From positions 95,444 through 159,443 of the forward strand of contig CAJPGC010000014.1 in the NCBI GenBank assembly GCA_905339405.1: DNA of 64,000 nucleotides, read 5' to 3'. The notes beneath the pieces were generated by a model. It was not told where the DNA came from and searched no databases. It was given only the letters and a program-made list of their open reading frames with translations. How positions within the stretch are numbered: the first letter of the stretch is position 1; every line of letters begins with the position of its first letter. Origin of the DNA: an uncultured bacterium. GTDB taxonomy: Bacteria > Desulfobacterota > GWC2-55-46. The translations under genes were made by a program, and so were the position numbers. Below are positions 27,085-35,896 of the stretch, piece by piece.

Positions 27085-27731
27085 GGGATTTTTTCACCTC
27101 CAACCTGAGGCTCAAGGCGATGGCCCTGGTTTTCGCAATCGCCCTGTGGTTCTTCGTGGCAGGACAATCGCGCACCGAGGTCGGCTTCCTCGTGCCAATC
27201 GGCTTGAAGGGCATACCCAAGGACATGGTCATGACGAGCGTCCCGCCCGGGGAGATAGAGGTCAGGGTCACGGGGCCGAGGCTCTTCATAAGCAATCTTT
27301 CTCCGGCCCAGATAGGCGCTGAGCTCGACCTGAGCTCGGCTAGAGAAGGGCTCAACGCGTACAAGATACAGCCGCAGGACATCGTGACGCCGATGGGCAT
27401 CGACGTCTTGCGCTTTCGTCCCAACTCGATAGAGGTCAAGCTCGAGAAGCTCTCGAAGACCGACCTTCCGGTGAGGGTCCGCGTCACGGGCAGACCCGCG
27501 CCCGGCTACAGGGTCGCAGATGTGCAGGTCTTCCCCAAGTCGGTGACCGCCACGGGCACGAGAAAAGACATAACCGCTGCCGGAGCGGTCTACACCAGGC
27601 CCGTTGACGTATCGGGCATGGAATCGTCAACGAGCCTTTCGGTCCTGCTCGATGCGGCAGGCGCGGAGTTCAGGAGCCTCAGCGCCGAAAGGGTAGAAGT
27701 CAAGATAATCGTCAAGAAGGAGAAGCGTTGA
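27081..27731 (+). CDS. cdaR: YbbR-domain protein, CdaA regulator CdaR
   Basis: A 216-residue membrane-anchored protein with one N-terminal helix (residues 12-28). Two YbbR repeats follow outside the membrane, with [31 protein letters not shown] in the first and [17 protein letters not shown] in the second. Firmicute CdaR proteins usually have four repeats, so this is a short form. It modulates CdaA in the organisms studied. The start overlaps cdaA by four bases and the stop overlaps glmM by one base. Confidence 0.9.
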   Translation: MRDFFTSNLRLKAMALVFAIALWFFVAGQSRTEVGFLVPIGLKGIPKDMVMTSVPPGEIEVRVTGPRLFISNLSPAQIGAELDLSSAREGLNAYKIQPQDIVTPMGIDVLRFRPNSIEVKLEKLSKTDLPVRVRVTGRPAPGYRVADVQVFPKSVTATGTRKDITAAGAVYTRPVDVSGMESSTSLSVLLDAAGAEFRSLSAERVEVKIIVKKEKR

Positions 27732-29089
27732 TGAGAGCGAAAAAGAAGCTGTTCGGCACCGACGGCGTAAGGGGCGTCGCAAATATAGAGCCGATGACCT
27801 CCGAGATGGCCCTGCAGCTCGGCCGGGCGATAGCTTACATCTTCAAGAAGGAGAACCGCCGCCACCGCATAGTAATAGGCAAGGACACCAGGCTTTCGGG
27901 CTACATGCTCGAGAGCGCGATGATGGCAGGCATATGCTCCATGGGCGTGGATACCGTCATCGTGGGGCCGCTGCCCACGCCGGGCATCGCCTTCATCACC
28001 TCCAGCATGAGGGCGGACGCCGGGGTCGTCATTTCGGCCTCCCACAACGCCTACCAGGACAACGGAATAAAGTTCTTCTCCAGGGACGGCCTCAAGCTCC
28101 CGGACGAGATGGAACTTGAGATAGAGAAGTTCATATTCGAGAACCACAACCCGTCCCACAGGCCCACGGCTAGCGAGGTCGGCAAGGCGTACAGGGTCGA
28201 GGACGCCATCGGCAGGTACGTCGTCTTCGCCAAGAACACGTTCCCTAAGGAGCTCACGCTCGACGGGCTCAAGATAGCTGTGGACTGCGCGAACGGCGCG
28301 GCCTACAAGGTCGCCCCGGCGGTCTTCTACGAGCTCGGAGCCGAGGTCATTCCGATTTCCGTCAAGCCCAACGGCGAGAACATAAACCACGAATGCGGCG
28401 CGCTCCACCCGGAGAAGGTCGCGGCTGAAGTGCGCGCCTCCGGCGCTCACGTGGGGTTCGCGCTCGACGGCGACGGCGACAGGTGCATGCTGGTCGACGA
28501 GAAAGGCAACGTCCTTGACGGCGACTACATCCTGGCGATATGCGCCATGGCCATGATGAAGGAAGGCACTCTTAAGAAGAACACGGTCGTTTCGACCATA
28601 ATGAGCAACTCCGGCTTCGAGGCGGCAATAAACGCCGCCGGAGGGAAGGTCATAAGGACCGGCGTCGGCGACAGGTACGTCGTCGAAGAGATGCTCAAGG
28701 GCGGGTACAACCTCGGGGGCGAGCAGTCGGGCCATATAATCTTCCTCGATCATACGACGACCGGCGACGGCATCATATCGGCATTGCAGATTTTGAAGCA
28801 TATGATCATGGAGGGCAAGCCACTCTCGGAGCTCTCGAAGGTGATGACGACCTTCCCTCAGATACTCCTCAACGTCAAGGTGAAGCAGAAAAAGGACCTC
28901 TCCACGCTCCCGGCGGTCTCGAAAGCCTTGAAGGCCGTCGAAGAGAAGCTCAAGGGCAGGGGCCGTGCTTTCATACGCTATTCGGGTACAGAGCCGCTGG
29001 CGAGGATAACGATAGAGGGCGAAGAGCAAAACGAGATAAGCGCGATGGCGAACGAGCTGGCCGATTTGTTGCAGAAAGAGCTGGGTTAA
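27731..29089 (+). CDS. glmM: Phosphoglucosamine mutase
   Basis: Converts glucosamine-6-phosphate to glucosamine-1-phosphate for UDP-GlcNAc synthesis. The 452 residues have the N-terminal [14 protein letters not shown], the phosphoserine loop [16 protein letters not shown] near residue 102, the metal loop DGDGDR near residue 246, and the sugar/phosphate loops GGEQSGH and [11 protein letters not shown]. The ATG at 27731 overlaps the cdaR stop (TGATG); a TTG one codon upstream is less likely. The gene completes the c-di-AMP/cell-wall module. Confidence 0.96.
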   Translation: MRAKKKLFGTDGVRGVANIEPMTSEMALQLGRAIAYIFKKENRRHRIVIGKDTRLSGYMLESAMMAGICSMGVDTVIVGPLPTPGIAFITSSMRADAGVVISASHNAYQDNGIKFFSRDGLKLPDEMELEIEKFIFENHNPSHRPTASEVGKAYRVEDAIGRYVVFAKNTFPKELTLDGLKIAVDCANGAAYKVAPAVFYELGAEVIPISVKPNGENINHECGALHPEKVAAEVRASGAHVGFALDGDGDRCMLVDEKGNVLDGDYILAICAMAMMKEGTLKKNTVVSTIMSNSGFEAAINAAGGKVIRTGVGDRYVVEEMLKGGYNLGGEQSGHIIFLDHTTTGDGIISALQILKHMIMEGKPLSELSKVMTTFPQILLNVKVKQKKDLSTLPAVSKALKAVEEKLKGRGRAFIRYSGTEPLARITIEGEEQNEISAMANELADLLQKELG

Positions 29090-29128
29090 ACCAGATTTAA
29101 AATCGATTCCGGAGGAAGTTTTTTCAAG

Positions 29129-29854
29129 ATGGCGAAGCTTTCAGTGAATGTAGACCACGTTGCTACCGTAAGGCAGGCGAGGCTCGCTTCCGAGCCCGAC
29201 CCGGTCGTTGCCGCGGCTAAGGCGGAGCTTGCCGGTGCGGACGGCATAACCGTCCACCTCCGCGAGGACAGGAGACACATACAGGACAGGGACGTGTACG
29301 TCCTCAGGAGGACGGTCAAGACCGCGCTCAACCTGGAGATGGCAGCGACCAAAGAGATGCTCGACGTGGCCCTCGAGGTCAAGCCCGACATGGTGACGAT
29401 AGTCCCGGAGAAGAGGCAGGAGCTTACGACCGAGGGCGGCCTCGACGTAAAGACCCACGGCGAGGCCCTGAAGAAGTTCGTATCCCACCTCAAGGACGCC
29501 GGGATAAGCGTGAACCTCTTCATCGACCCTTCGCCTGACGCCGTGAAGGCCTGCCACAGGATAGGCTCCGACGGCCTCGAGCTCCATACCGGGGCTTTTG
29601 CCGAGACCAAAGGGACTGCGCGGGAGAACGAGCTGAAAAGAATTTACGATTCGGCGGTCCTGTCGAAGAGGCTCGGCATGAAGACCCACGCGGGCCACGG
29701 GCTCGACTACAATAACATACTTCCAGTGGCGGCCATCGGGGAGATAGACGAGTTCGCCATAGGCTACAGCATAATCGGACGCGCGGTCTACGTCGGCATA
29801 GAAGAGGCCGTACGGGAGATGAAGAGGCTCATAAAAGAGGGCAGGGGCAGGTAA
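29129..29854 (+). CDS. pdxJ: Pyridoxine 5'-phosphate synthase
   Basis: Final ring-closing enzyme of the DXP-dependent vitamin B6 pathway. The 241-residue TIM barrel starts KLSVNVDHVATVRQAR and contains GADGITVHLREDRRHIQDRD, MVTIVPEKRQELTTEGG, GLELHTGAFAET and HAGHGLDYNN, all family signatures. A purine-rich GGAGGAAG precedes the ATG. The next 411 bases hold only repeat elements. Confidence 0.96.
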   Translation: MAKLSVNVDHVATVRQARLASEPDPVVAAAKAELAGADGITVHLREDRRHIQDRDVYVLRRTVKTALNLEMAATKEMLDVALEVKPDMVTIVPEKRQELTTEGGLDVKTHGEALKKFVSHLKDAGISVNLFIDPSPDAVKACHRIGSDGLELHTGAFAETKGTARENELKRIYDSAVLSKRLGMKTHAGHGLDYNNILPVAAIGEIDEFAIGYSIIGRAVYVGIEEAVREMKRLIKEGRGR

Positions 29855-29868
29855 GCGTGTCTTTTGCT

Positions 29869-29902
29869 TCCCCCTTTTCTAAAGGGGGACTGAGGGGGAT
29901 TA
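29869..29902. repeat. Short palindromic repeat (family E)
   Basis: TCCCCCTTT-TCT-AAAGGGGGA followed by CTGAGGGGGATT just after pdxJ. It matches a very common intergenic repeat type in many bacterial genomes and could also act as a weak hairpin after pdxJ. Confidence 0.6.
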
Positions 29903-29924
29903 TATACGGTGGTAAGCGGTCTTG

Positions 29925-30217
29925 CCAAAAGGCCTTGTAACTCGGCTGCCGCCGCTCTCTGTAACAGGGCTCCGCGCGCTTTCTTTCCCTGCGAAAGACG
30001 CCCACAAACATTATTTTTGTTTTGTCTTTAAAACCAGACACGGTTTACCCGGCGAGCGAAGCCTAAGGTTGGGGGAAGGGGCGAGCAGGCGAGGCAGCAG
30101 GGATGCCCTCCGAAGGAGGGTGGGGCTGGATAAGCGGGCCTGCTCGAGGCAGGAGGGTGAAAGCGAGCGAGCCGGGTAAACAGAAAAAAGCGCGGCAGCG
30201 CGTAAAAGGCCTTTTGG
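29925..30217. repeat. Nested palindromic element (family F), no ORF
   Basis: A 293-bp block bounded by inverted CCAAAAGGCCTT and AAGGCCTTTTGG. Inside are GTTTACCCGGC (30046 region) paired with GCCGGGTAAAC (30170 region), and CGAGCAGGC paired with GCCTGCTCG around a CCCTCCGAAGGAGGG hairpin. It fills most of the 411-bp gap between pdxJ and acpS. The nested dyads suggest a non-autonomous insertion or a strongly folded transcript. No protein is supported in it. Confidence 0.6.
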
Positions 30218-30265
30218 AAACAGACTCGCAGGTCTGGACAGAGAACGTACCCTGATAAAATAATA

Positions 30266-30616
30266 ATGATCCACGGCATAGGCATAGACACTATCGAGAT
30301 ATCGAGGTTCAAACGGGCGATGGACAGGTGGGGAGACAGGCTCTCTTCCCGCCTCTTCACTCCCACTGAGCTCGCCTATTGCATGGGCCAGAGGAGCCCT
30401 GAACGCCACTTTTCCGCCCGTTTCGCCGCTAAGGTGAGCTTCTTCAAGGCACTGGGCAGGCCAGTGAGCTATGCTTCGGTCGAAGTCGCCAAAGACCCTT
30501 CCGGCGCGCCTGCCATCGTATCCGGCGCGATTGAAAAAGGGATGAGAGTTTCGGTCTCGATATCCCATGACGGAGACCTGAGCGTAGCCCAGACCGTCAT
30601 AGAGAGGGAGAATTGA
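30266..30616 (+). CDS. acpS: Holo-[acyl-carrier-protein] synthase, unusual active site
   Basis: Transfers the 4'-phosphopantetheine arm of CoA to acyl carrier protein. The 116-residue protein opens with GIGIDTIEISRFKRAM (metal-ligand Asp8 kept) and has TPTELAYC. The second motif reads RFAAKVSFFKALG, where family members carry FAAKEA: the Glu that binds Mg2+ is Val (codon GTG in place of GAG). Overall length is slightly short. It may be a natural variant, an error or a weakened enzyme. The stop overlaps the next gene (TTGA). Confidence 0.85.
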   Translation: MIHGIGIDTIEISRFKRAMDRWGDRLSSRLFTPTELAYCMGQRSPERHFSARFAAKVSFFKALGRPVSYASVEVAKDPSGAPAIVSGAIEKGMRVSVSISHDGDLSVAQTVIEREN

Positions 30617-32166
30617 AAATAGCCGACGCCAATACAATCAGGGCCATTGACGCCCTGGCAATGGAGAAGTACGGCATCTCAGGGCTGCAGCTCATGGAGA
30701 ACGCAGGCCGCGGCGCGGCTGAGGTCGTCTTGAAAGAGCTCGGCGGCCTTCAGGCGAAGGTGTCAATCTTCGCCGGGAAAGGTAATAACGGCGGGGACGG
30801 CTATGTTATCGCCCGCCATCTCCACAACTCCGGCATCGAGGCCGCTGTTTACAGCCTCTGCAGCCTCGACGAGCTCAAGGGCGACGCGGCGGCGAACGCC
30901 TCGTCATGGAAGAAGATGGGAGGGGCTGTTAAAGAGCTCCTTTCCGTCGAGGCCGTAAAATCGGCAGCTGAACCGGTCGGAAAATCCGCCGTCGTCATAG
31001 ACGCTATCTTCGGCACCGGCCTCTCGGACGAGGTCACGGGTCATTACGCCGAAGCCATAAAACTCATAAACAGCCTCGGGAAAAAAGTCGTCTCGATAGA
31101 TATCCCCTCCGGCATAAACGCCACGACAGGCGCACATCTCGGCGAGGCTGTAAAAGCTGACGTCACCGCCACGATGGCCATGCCCAAGCTCGGCCTTTTT
31201 CTTTTTCCTGGAAGGGCCCACGCTGGCCGTGTCGAGGTCGTGGACATCGGCGTGCCCAAAGAGGCTGTCGAAGACCCGTCCATCAAATGGAACCTCCTCG
31301 GCCCGTCTGACATCTCGAAGATATTGAAGCCCAGGAGGTCCGAGTCCCACAAGTCTTCCCATGGGCATCTCCTTGTGCTCGGCGCGTCCCCCGGCATGAC
31401 AGGCGCGGCCTACATGACTGGGATTGCGGCCCTTCGCGCCGGGGCGGGGCTCGTCACGGCAGGAGTGCCGGAAAGCCTGCACGGCATAATGGAAGTGAAG
31501 ACGACTGAGGTGATGACGGTCCCACTGCCCGAGACTTCAGGCAGGCTGGGGACTTCCGCTTACGAGGATATAAGGCGCGTTGTCGCCAACAAGACGGCCC
31601 TCGTCATAGGGCCCGGCGCAGGTACGTCCGAAGAGCTGATGAAGCTCATAGTGCTCATAGTGGAAGAGGCCCGCATACCGGTTGTTATCGACGCAGACGG
31701 CCTCAACTCATTCGCCCCGAAGATTTCCTCTCTCAAGGGCGTGAATACCGGGATTGTCCTTACGCCCCATCCGGGCGAGATGTCGCGCCTCCTTAACATG
31801 AAAATACGCGACATACAGGCTGACAGGATAGGGGCAGCCGAAAAGCTCGCCGGGATGACGGGCGCGACCGTCGTATTGAAGGGCGCGTACACCGTAATAG
31901 CAAGTCCAGACGGACAAATATATCTGAACCCTACTGGCAACCCCGGGCTCGCGACCGCAGGGACAGGCGACGTGCTCGCCGGGATGCTCGGGGCCTTCCT
32001 GGCTCAAGGGTACTCCCCCTTCGAGGCATCCGCCGCAGCCGTATATATACACGGGCTTGCCGGTGACGAGGCGAAAAAGAAAAGCGGCGAGCTCGGCATG
32101 ATAGCCACGGACCTCCTCGAATTTATCCCCCGCCTTGTCAATTCCTTTACCGGGACAACGGCCTGA
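30613..32166 (+). CDS. nnrD: Bifunctional NAD(P)H-hydrate epimerase / ADP-dependent dehydratase
   Basis: Repairs damaged, hydrated NAD(P)H. Residues 1-215 are the epimerase (YjeF_N, NnrE-type) with GKGNNGGDGYVIARHL, FGTGLSDEV and SIDIPSGINATTG. Residues 225-517 are the dehydratase (YjeF_C) with GHLLVLGASPGMTGAAYM, RAGAGLVT, LTPHPGEMSRLL and the catalytic region NPGLATAGTGDVLAG. The start is a TTG overlapping the acpS stop. The stop overlaps tsaE by one base (TGATG). The acpS-nnrD-tsaE order is common in bacteria. Confidence 0.95.
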   Translation: MKIADANTIRAIDALAMEKYGISGLQLMENAGRGAAEVVLKELGGLQAKVSIFAGKGNNGGDGYVIARHLHNSGIEAAVYSLCSLDELKGDAAANASSWKKMGGAVKELLSVEAVKSAAEPVGKSAVVIDAIFGTGLSDEVTGHYAEAIKLINSLGKKVVSIDIPSGINATTGAHLGEAVKADVTATMAMPKLGLFLFPGRAHAGRVEVVDIGVPKEAVEDPSIKWNLLGPSDISKILKPRRSESHKSSHGHLLVLGASPGMTGAAYMTGIAALRAGAGLVTAGVPESLHGIMEVKTTEVMTVPLPETSGRLGTSAYEDIRRVVANKTALVIGPGAGTSEELMKLIVLIVEEARIPVVIDADGLNSFAPKISSLKGVNTGIVLTPHPGEMSRLLNMKIRDIQADRIGAAEKLAGMTGATVVLKGAYTVIASPDGQIYLNPTGNPGLATAGTGDVLAGMLGAFLAQGYSPFEASAAAVYIHGLAGDEAKKKSGELGMIATDLLEFIPRLVNSFTGTTA

Positions 32167-32606
32167 TGGGGGCCGCCCGCTACAGGACGGCATCCCCCGA
32201 AGAGACGGAAAGGCTCGGTGAAGAGCTTGCGGCCTCGTTGAGGGAAGGCGACCTAGTGGCTCTCGTCGGCGAGCTAGGCGGGGGCAAGACCCGCTTCGTG
32301 AGAGGGGTCGCCAGGGGGCTCGGCTCGAAGGGTTTCGTGAAGAGCCCGAGCTTTACCATCATAAACATCTATGAGGGCGGCCGCCTGCCCCTGTACCACA
32401 TGGACCTGTACAGGATAGGGATGGCGGCAGAGCTCCACAGCGCGGGCCTTGAAGAGTACCTTTACGGCAAGGGGGTTGCCGCAATAGAGTGGGCTGACAA
32501 GGCCCCGGAGCTTCTCGAAGAGTGCAGGATAATGGTCAGTTTTTCCCATGCCGGGGAGAACGAGAGGGAAATAGAAATACGGTTTAAAGGTGCTGGAAAA
32601 GTTTAA
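32166..32606 (+). CDS. tsaE: tRNA threonylcarbamoyladenosine biosynthesis ATPase TsaE
   Basis: ATPase subunit of the TsaBDE complex that makes t6A37 in tRNA. The 146 residues have the P-loop ALVGELGGGKTRFVRG near residue 38. The family block KSPSFTIINIYEGGRLPLYHMDLYRI and AAIEWADKAPELL follow. The start ATG overlaps the nnrD stop. A 196-nt gap with a family A repeat follows. Confidence 0.94.
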   Translation: MGAARYRTASPEETERLGEELAASLREGDLVALVGELGGGKTRFVRGVARGLGSKGFVKSPSFTIINIYEGGRLPLYHMDLYRIGMAAELHSAGLEEYLYGKGVAAIEWADKAPELLEECRIMVSFSHAGENEREIEIRFKGAGKV

Positions 32607-32649
32607 GAGTGCTGTGATATAAGAAAAGGTACTGATGGAATCAGCGATA

Positions 32650-32767
32650 GGTTGCTTAAAAAGTTCCAGATGCGAGGAGTCGAGGAGCGGGAATGAGGCG
32701 TACTTTCAAGTACGCCGCAATGACTCGCGACGATGACGGCAAAGCAGATGGGAAGCTTGAGGCAACC
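32650..32767. repeat. Family A palindromic element, full copy
   Basis: 118-bp imperfect palindrome. The ends are GGTTGC...GCAACC, the inner arms CAGATGCGAGG and GCAGATGGG, and the central hairpin GGCGTACTTTCAAGTACGCC. It aligns along its length with the reverse complement of the copy at 50815-50941 and has no ORF. Confidence 0.8.
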
Positions 32768-32802
32768 TGCTGGAGTTATCATTATAGTTTCAAGGGGGAT
32801 GG

Positions 32803-34194
32803 ATGAGAGAGTTCGATGTTATAGTCATCGGGGCAGGCCCCGGCGGATATGTCGCGGCAATAAGGGCCGCCCAGCTCGGCGCGAAGACGGCGCTCATCGA
32901 GAGAAACAGCATAGGCGGCACCTGCCTGAACAGGGGCTGCATACCCACGAAGGCGCTCTATTATTCCGCTAAGGCGCTCGAGGCCGCAAGGCACGCCGCC
33001 GAGTTCGGCGTAAACGTGGGCGAGGTGAGTTTTGACCTCGCCAAAGCCGTTGAAAGAAAGGACGGCGTCGTAAAAAAGCTCGTCGGCGGCATTGAGCAGC
33101 TCCTGAAGGGCAACAAGGTAGAGGTCATAAAGGGCGACGGCTTTGTTGAGGCCGCCGGGAAGGTCAGGGTCACAAAAGCCGACGGAACAGAAGAGCTCTC
33201 CTGCAAATCGATAATAATCGCTACGGGCTCCGAGCCGGCCATGATACCGGCGTTCAACATAGACAAAAAGAACATACTCACCTCGACCGAGATGCTCGAT
33301 ATCAAGAAGGTGCCTGAATCGCTCCTCGTAATCGGCGGGGGCGTCATGGGTTGCGAGTTCGCCTCCATGTTCTCCTCCTTCGGCAGCAAGGTCATGATTG
33401 TCGAGCTCCTTCCGACAATACTTTCAACCGAGGACAAGATGGTCTCGAGGACCATCGCCAAAAGGTACAAGGAAACGGGCGTGCAGGTGTTGACCGAAGT
33501 GCAGGTCGAGTCTGTAAAGGCTGAGGAAGGGCGCGTCAAGACCACCTTGAAGGACGGCCGCGAGTTCATCACCGAGAAGGTCATGGTTGCTATTGGCCGC
33601 TCGTTCAACTCGGCCAACATGGGGCTCGACAAGGCGGGCGTTATTGTCGAGAAGGGCAGGATTTCCGTCGACGACAGGATGGAGACGAACGTCAAGGGCA
33701 TATACGCCATAGGCGACGTCACCGGAAAGATGCTGCTCGCGCACGTTGCCTCCGTACAGGGCATCGTTGCCGCCAACAACGCCGCTGGCAAGGACGCGAA
33801 GATGGACTATTCGGTCATTCCGGCAGGCATATTCACCGACCCGGAGATAGCGAGCGTGGGGCTGCGTGAAAAAGAGGCCGAGGAAAAGGGCATGAACGTG
33901 GCAATAGGCAGGTTCCCCTACGCCGCCAGCGGCAAGGCGCTTGGAATGGGCGAGACCGAAGGCTTCGTTCAGATAATATCCGACCCGGCCACCGACAAGG
34001 TGCTCGGCTGCTCCATAGTGGGCGCGCACGCCACCGACCTCATTGGGGAGGTCGCCCTCGCGATGAAGACAGGAGCTACCGTGAAGGACATAACCGAGAC
34101 GATACACGCACACCCGACCCTGCCGGAAATTGTGATGGAAGCGGCAGAGGACGTGCATGGCATGGCGATACACAAGATAGGCAGGAAGAAGTAA
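32803..34194 (+). CDS. lpdA: Dihydrolipoyl dehydrogenase
   Basis: FAD flavoprotein that reoxidises dihydrolipoamide of 2-oxoacid dehydrogenase or glycine-cleavage complexes. The 463 residues have the FAD motif VIGAGPGGYVAAIRAAQLG. The redox-active pair is GGTCLNRGCIPTKAL (residues about 38-48), the NAD motif VIGGGVMGCEFASMF, and the C-terminal catalytic His/Glu HAHPTLPEIVMEA. Length is normal. No partner E1/E2 or glycine-cleavage gene is in the window, so the complex it serves is unknown. GGGGG lies before the ATG. Confidence 0.94.
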   Translation: MREFDVIVIGAGPGGYVAAIRAAQLGAKTALIERNSIGGTCLNRGCIPTKALYYSAKALEAARHAAEFGVNVGEVSFDLAKAVERKDGVVKKLVGGIEQLLKGNKVEVIKGDGFVEAAGKVRVTKADGTEELSCKSIIIATGSEPAMIPAFNIDKKNILTSTEMLDIKKVPESLLVIGGGVMGCEFASMFSSFGSKVMIVELLPTILSTEDKMVSRTIAKRYKETGVQVLTEVQVESVKAEEGRVKTTLKDGREFITEKVMVAIGRSFNSANMGLDKAGVIVEKGRISVDDRMETNVKGIYAIGDVTGKMLLAHVASVQGIVAANNAAGKDAKMDYSVIPAGIFTDPEIASVGLREKEAEEKGMNVAIGRFPYAASGKALGMGETEGFVQIISDPATDKVLGCSIVGAHATDLIGEVALAMKTGATVKDITETIHAHPTLPEIVMEAAEDVHGMAIHKIGRKK

Positions 34195-34204
34195 AAGGGG
34201 TTAT

Positions 34205-34377
34205 GTCATTCTGAGGGGACGTAGTGACCGACAATTTTTGCAGGACAGCAAAAATTGAATTTTTCGCCACAGGCGAAAAAGCCCGAAGGGTCGAGCCCCA
34301 GGGATGGGGCGAGATAAGAATCTCGTAATTGCCCGGTTTGCTGAAATGCCGGGATTCTTCGCTTTGCTCAGAATGAC
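34205..34377. repeat. Family C palindromic repeat (GTCATTCTGAG type), long copy
   Basis: 173-bp element with ends GTCATTCTGAG and CTCAGAATGAC. Inside are two further hairpins, CAATTTTTGC/GCAAAAATTG and TTTTTCGCC/GGCGAAAAA. It shares ends and the AAGAATCT core with the copy at 47914-47999. It fills the gap between lpdA and lysC. Confidence 0.75.
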
Positions 34378-34411
34378 GCCCAAGAGTTATTAAGCCTGAA
34401 AGGATTTTTTT

Positions 34412-35653
34412 ATGGCCTTGATAGTCCAGAAGTTCGGCGGAACTTCCGTCGGCAACATGGAAAGGATAAGGAACGTAGCCAAGAGGGTCGCCAGGACTTT
34501 CAGCGAAGGCAACGAGGTCGTCGTAGTGCTCTCGGCCATGTCGGGCGAGACCAACAGGCTGGTTGGCCTGTGCCACGAGGCGAGCGAGTTCCCCATCGGA
34601 AGGGAATACGACCTGGTCATCTCTACCGGCGAGCAGGTCACCATAGGTCTTCTGGCGATAGTCTTGAAAGAGATGGGCTACAACGCAAGGAGCTTCCTCG
34701 GCCACCAGGTCCCCATCGTGACAGACTCGCAGTTCGCCTCCGCTAGGATAGAGTCGATAGACTCGCACAAAATGAAAGAGGAGCTCGCCAAGGGCACGAT
34801 ACTCGTCGTCGCGGGGTTCCAGGGCGTCGATTCCCACGGCAGCATCACGACCCTCGGCAGGGGCGGCTCGGACACCACCGCAGTTGCGATAGCGGCCGCA
34901 CTGAAGGCCGACCTCTGTGAGATATACACCGACGTCGAGGGCGTCTACACGACAGACCCGAACATATGCGCTGAGGCCAGGAAGCTGGAGCGGGTCTCTT
35001 ACGACGAGATGCTTGAGATGGCGAGCCTCGGGGCCAAGGTGCTCCAGACGAGGTCAGTAGAGTTTGCGAAGAAATACGAGGTCCCCGTGATGGTGAGGTC
35101 TTCTTTCAACGACGCCGCCGGGACCCTTGTCTGCAAGGAGGACGAGGAAATGGAAAAGGTCGTGGTCTCGGGCATCACCTACAACAAGAACGAGGCGAAG
35201 ATTTCGGTCCTGCGGGTGCCCGACAGGCCGGGGATAGCGGCAAAGCTCTTCCGCCCGCTTACCGAGGCGGGCATCAACGTAGACATGATAGTGCAGAACA
35301 TAAGCCAGGACGCGCACACGGACCTGACCTTCACAGTATCGAAGGAGGACTTCAAGAGGGGCCTCAAGATTGTGCAGGAGACGGCCGGCCAGATAGAGGC
35401 GAAGGACGTCGTTGGAGACCCGAACATCGCCAAGATATCGATAGTGGGCGCGGGCATGAGGAGCCACGCCGGCGTGGCCTCGAAGATGTTCGACGTCATG
35501 GCCAGGGAAGGCATAAACATTCAGATGATATCGACCTCGGAGATAAAGGTCTCCTGCGTGGTCGACGTCAAGTACACTGAGCTCGCGGTAAGGGTCCTCC
35601 ACGAGGCGTTCGGCCTCGGGAAGACGGAAGTGGTCGAAGAGATACAGGCCTGA
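34412..35653 (+). CDS. lysC: Aspartate kinase
   Basis: First step of the aspartate family pathway (Lys, Thr, Met). The 413-residue single-function enzyme has KFGGTSVGN at residues 6-14, the active-site block RGGSDTTAVAIAAALKADLCEIYTDVEGVYTTDP, and two C-terminal ACT domains (from about residue 265, VLRVPDRPGIAAKLF, and 345, KISIVGAGMRSHAGVASKMF) for feedback control. AGGA lies before the ATG. The following cimA gene is a common neighbour of lysC in this group. Confidence 0.96.
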   Translation: MALIVQKFGGTSVGNMERIRNVAKRVARTFSEGNEVVVVLSAMSGETNRLVGLCHEASEFPIGREYDLVISTGEQVTIGLLAIVLKEMGYNARSFLGHQVPIVTDSQFASARIESIDSHKMKEELAKGTILVVAGFQGVDSHGSITTLGRGGSDTTAVAIAAALKADLCEIYTDVEGVYTTDPNICAEARKLERVSYDEMLEMASLGAKVLQTRSVEFAKKYEVPVMVRSSFNDAAGTLVCKEDEEMEKVVVSGITYNKNEAKISVLRVPDRPGIAAKLFRPLTEAGINVDMIVQNISQDAHTDLTFTVSKEDFKRGLKIVQETAGQIEAKDVVGDPNIAKISIVGAGMRSHAGVASKMFDVMAREGINIQMISTSEIKVSCVVDVKYTELAVRVLHEAFGLGKTEVVEEIQA

Positions 35654-35654
35654 A

Positions 35655-35860
35655 AACAGGCTGCCTCAAGTTTCCATCTGCTTTGTTGTCTTCGTCACTC
35701 GTCATTGCGGCGCACGTGCGAATGTTTTGCGTGTGCAAGCGAGTATATGAATACGAGCCTTCGCATATCTTGAAGCTCACGGCGTAGGGGGAGCGCCAAC
35801 AGTACGCCTCATGCCTCGCTCCACGACGCCTCGCATATGGAGCTTTTTGAGCAGCCTGTT
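35655..35860. repeat. Family A palindromic element with extra central sequence
   Basis: Ends are a perfect inverted repeat AACAGGCTGC/GCAGCCTGTT. Inner arms CCATCTGCTTTGTTGTC and GACGCCTCGCATATGGAG match the other A copies. About 88 bp of extra sequence, partly palindromic itself (GCACGTGCG, AGCGAGTATATGAATACG), interrupts the centre. It fills the lysC-cimA gap. Confidence 0.75.
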
Positions 35861-35896
35861 TATTTTTTTTACGACGAACTTACACGGTTTGATTGA

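Noticed and set aside
27590..29029. 479-codon minus-strand frame
   Set aside because: Exact antisense of glmM; composition is typical of a shadow frame in GC-rich DNA and there are no motifs.
30011..30637. Minus-strand frame through the pdxJ-acpS gap and acpS
   Set aside because: Crosses a palindromic repeat and runs antisense to acpS; no coding signal.
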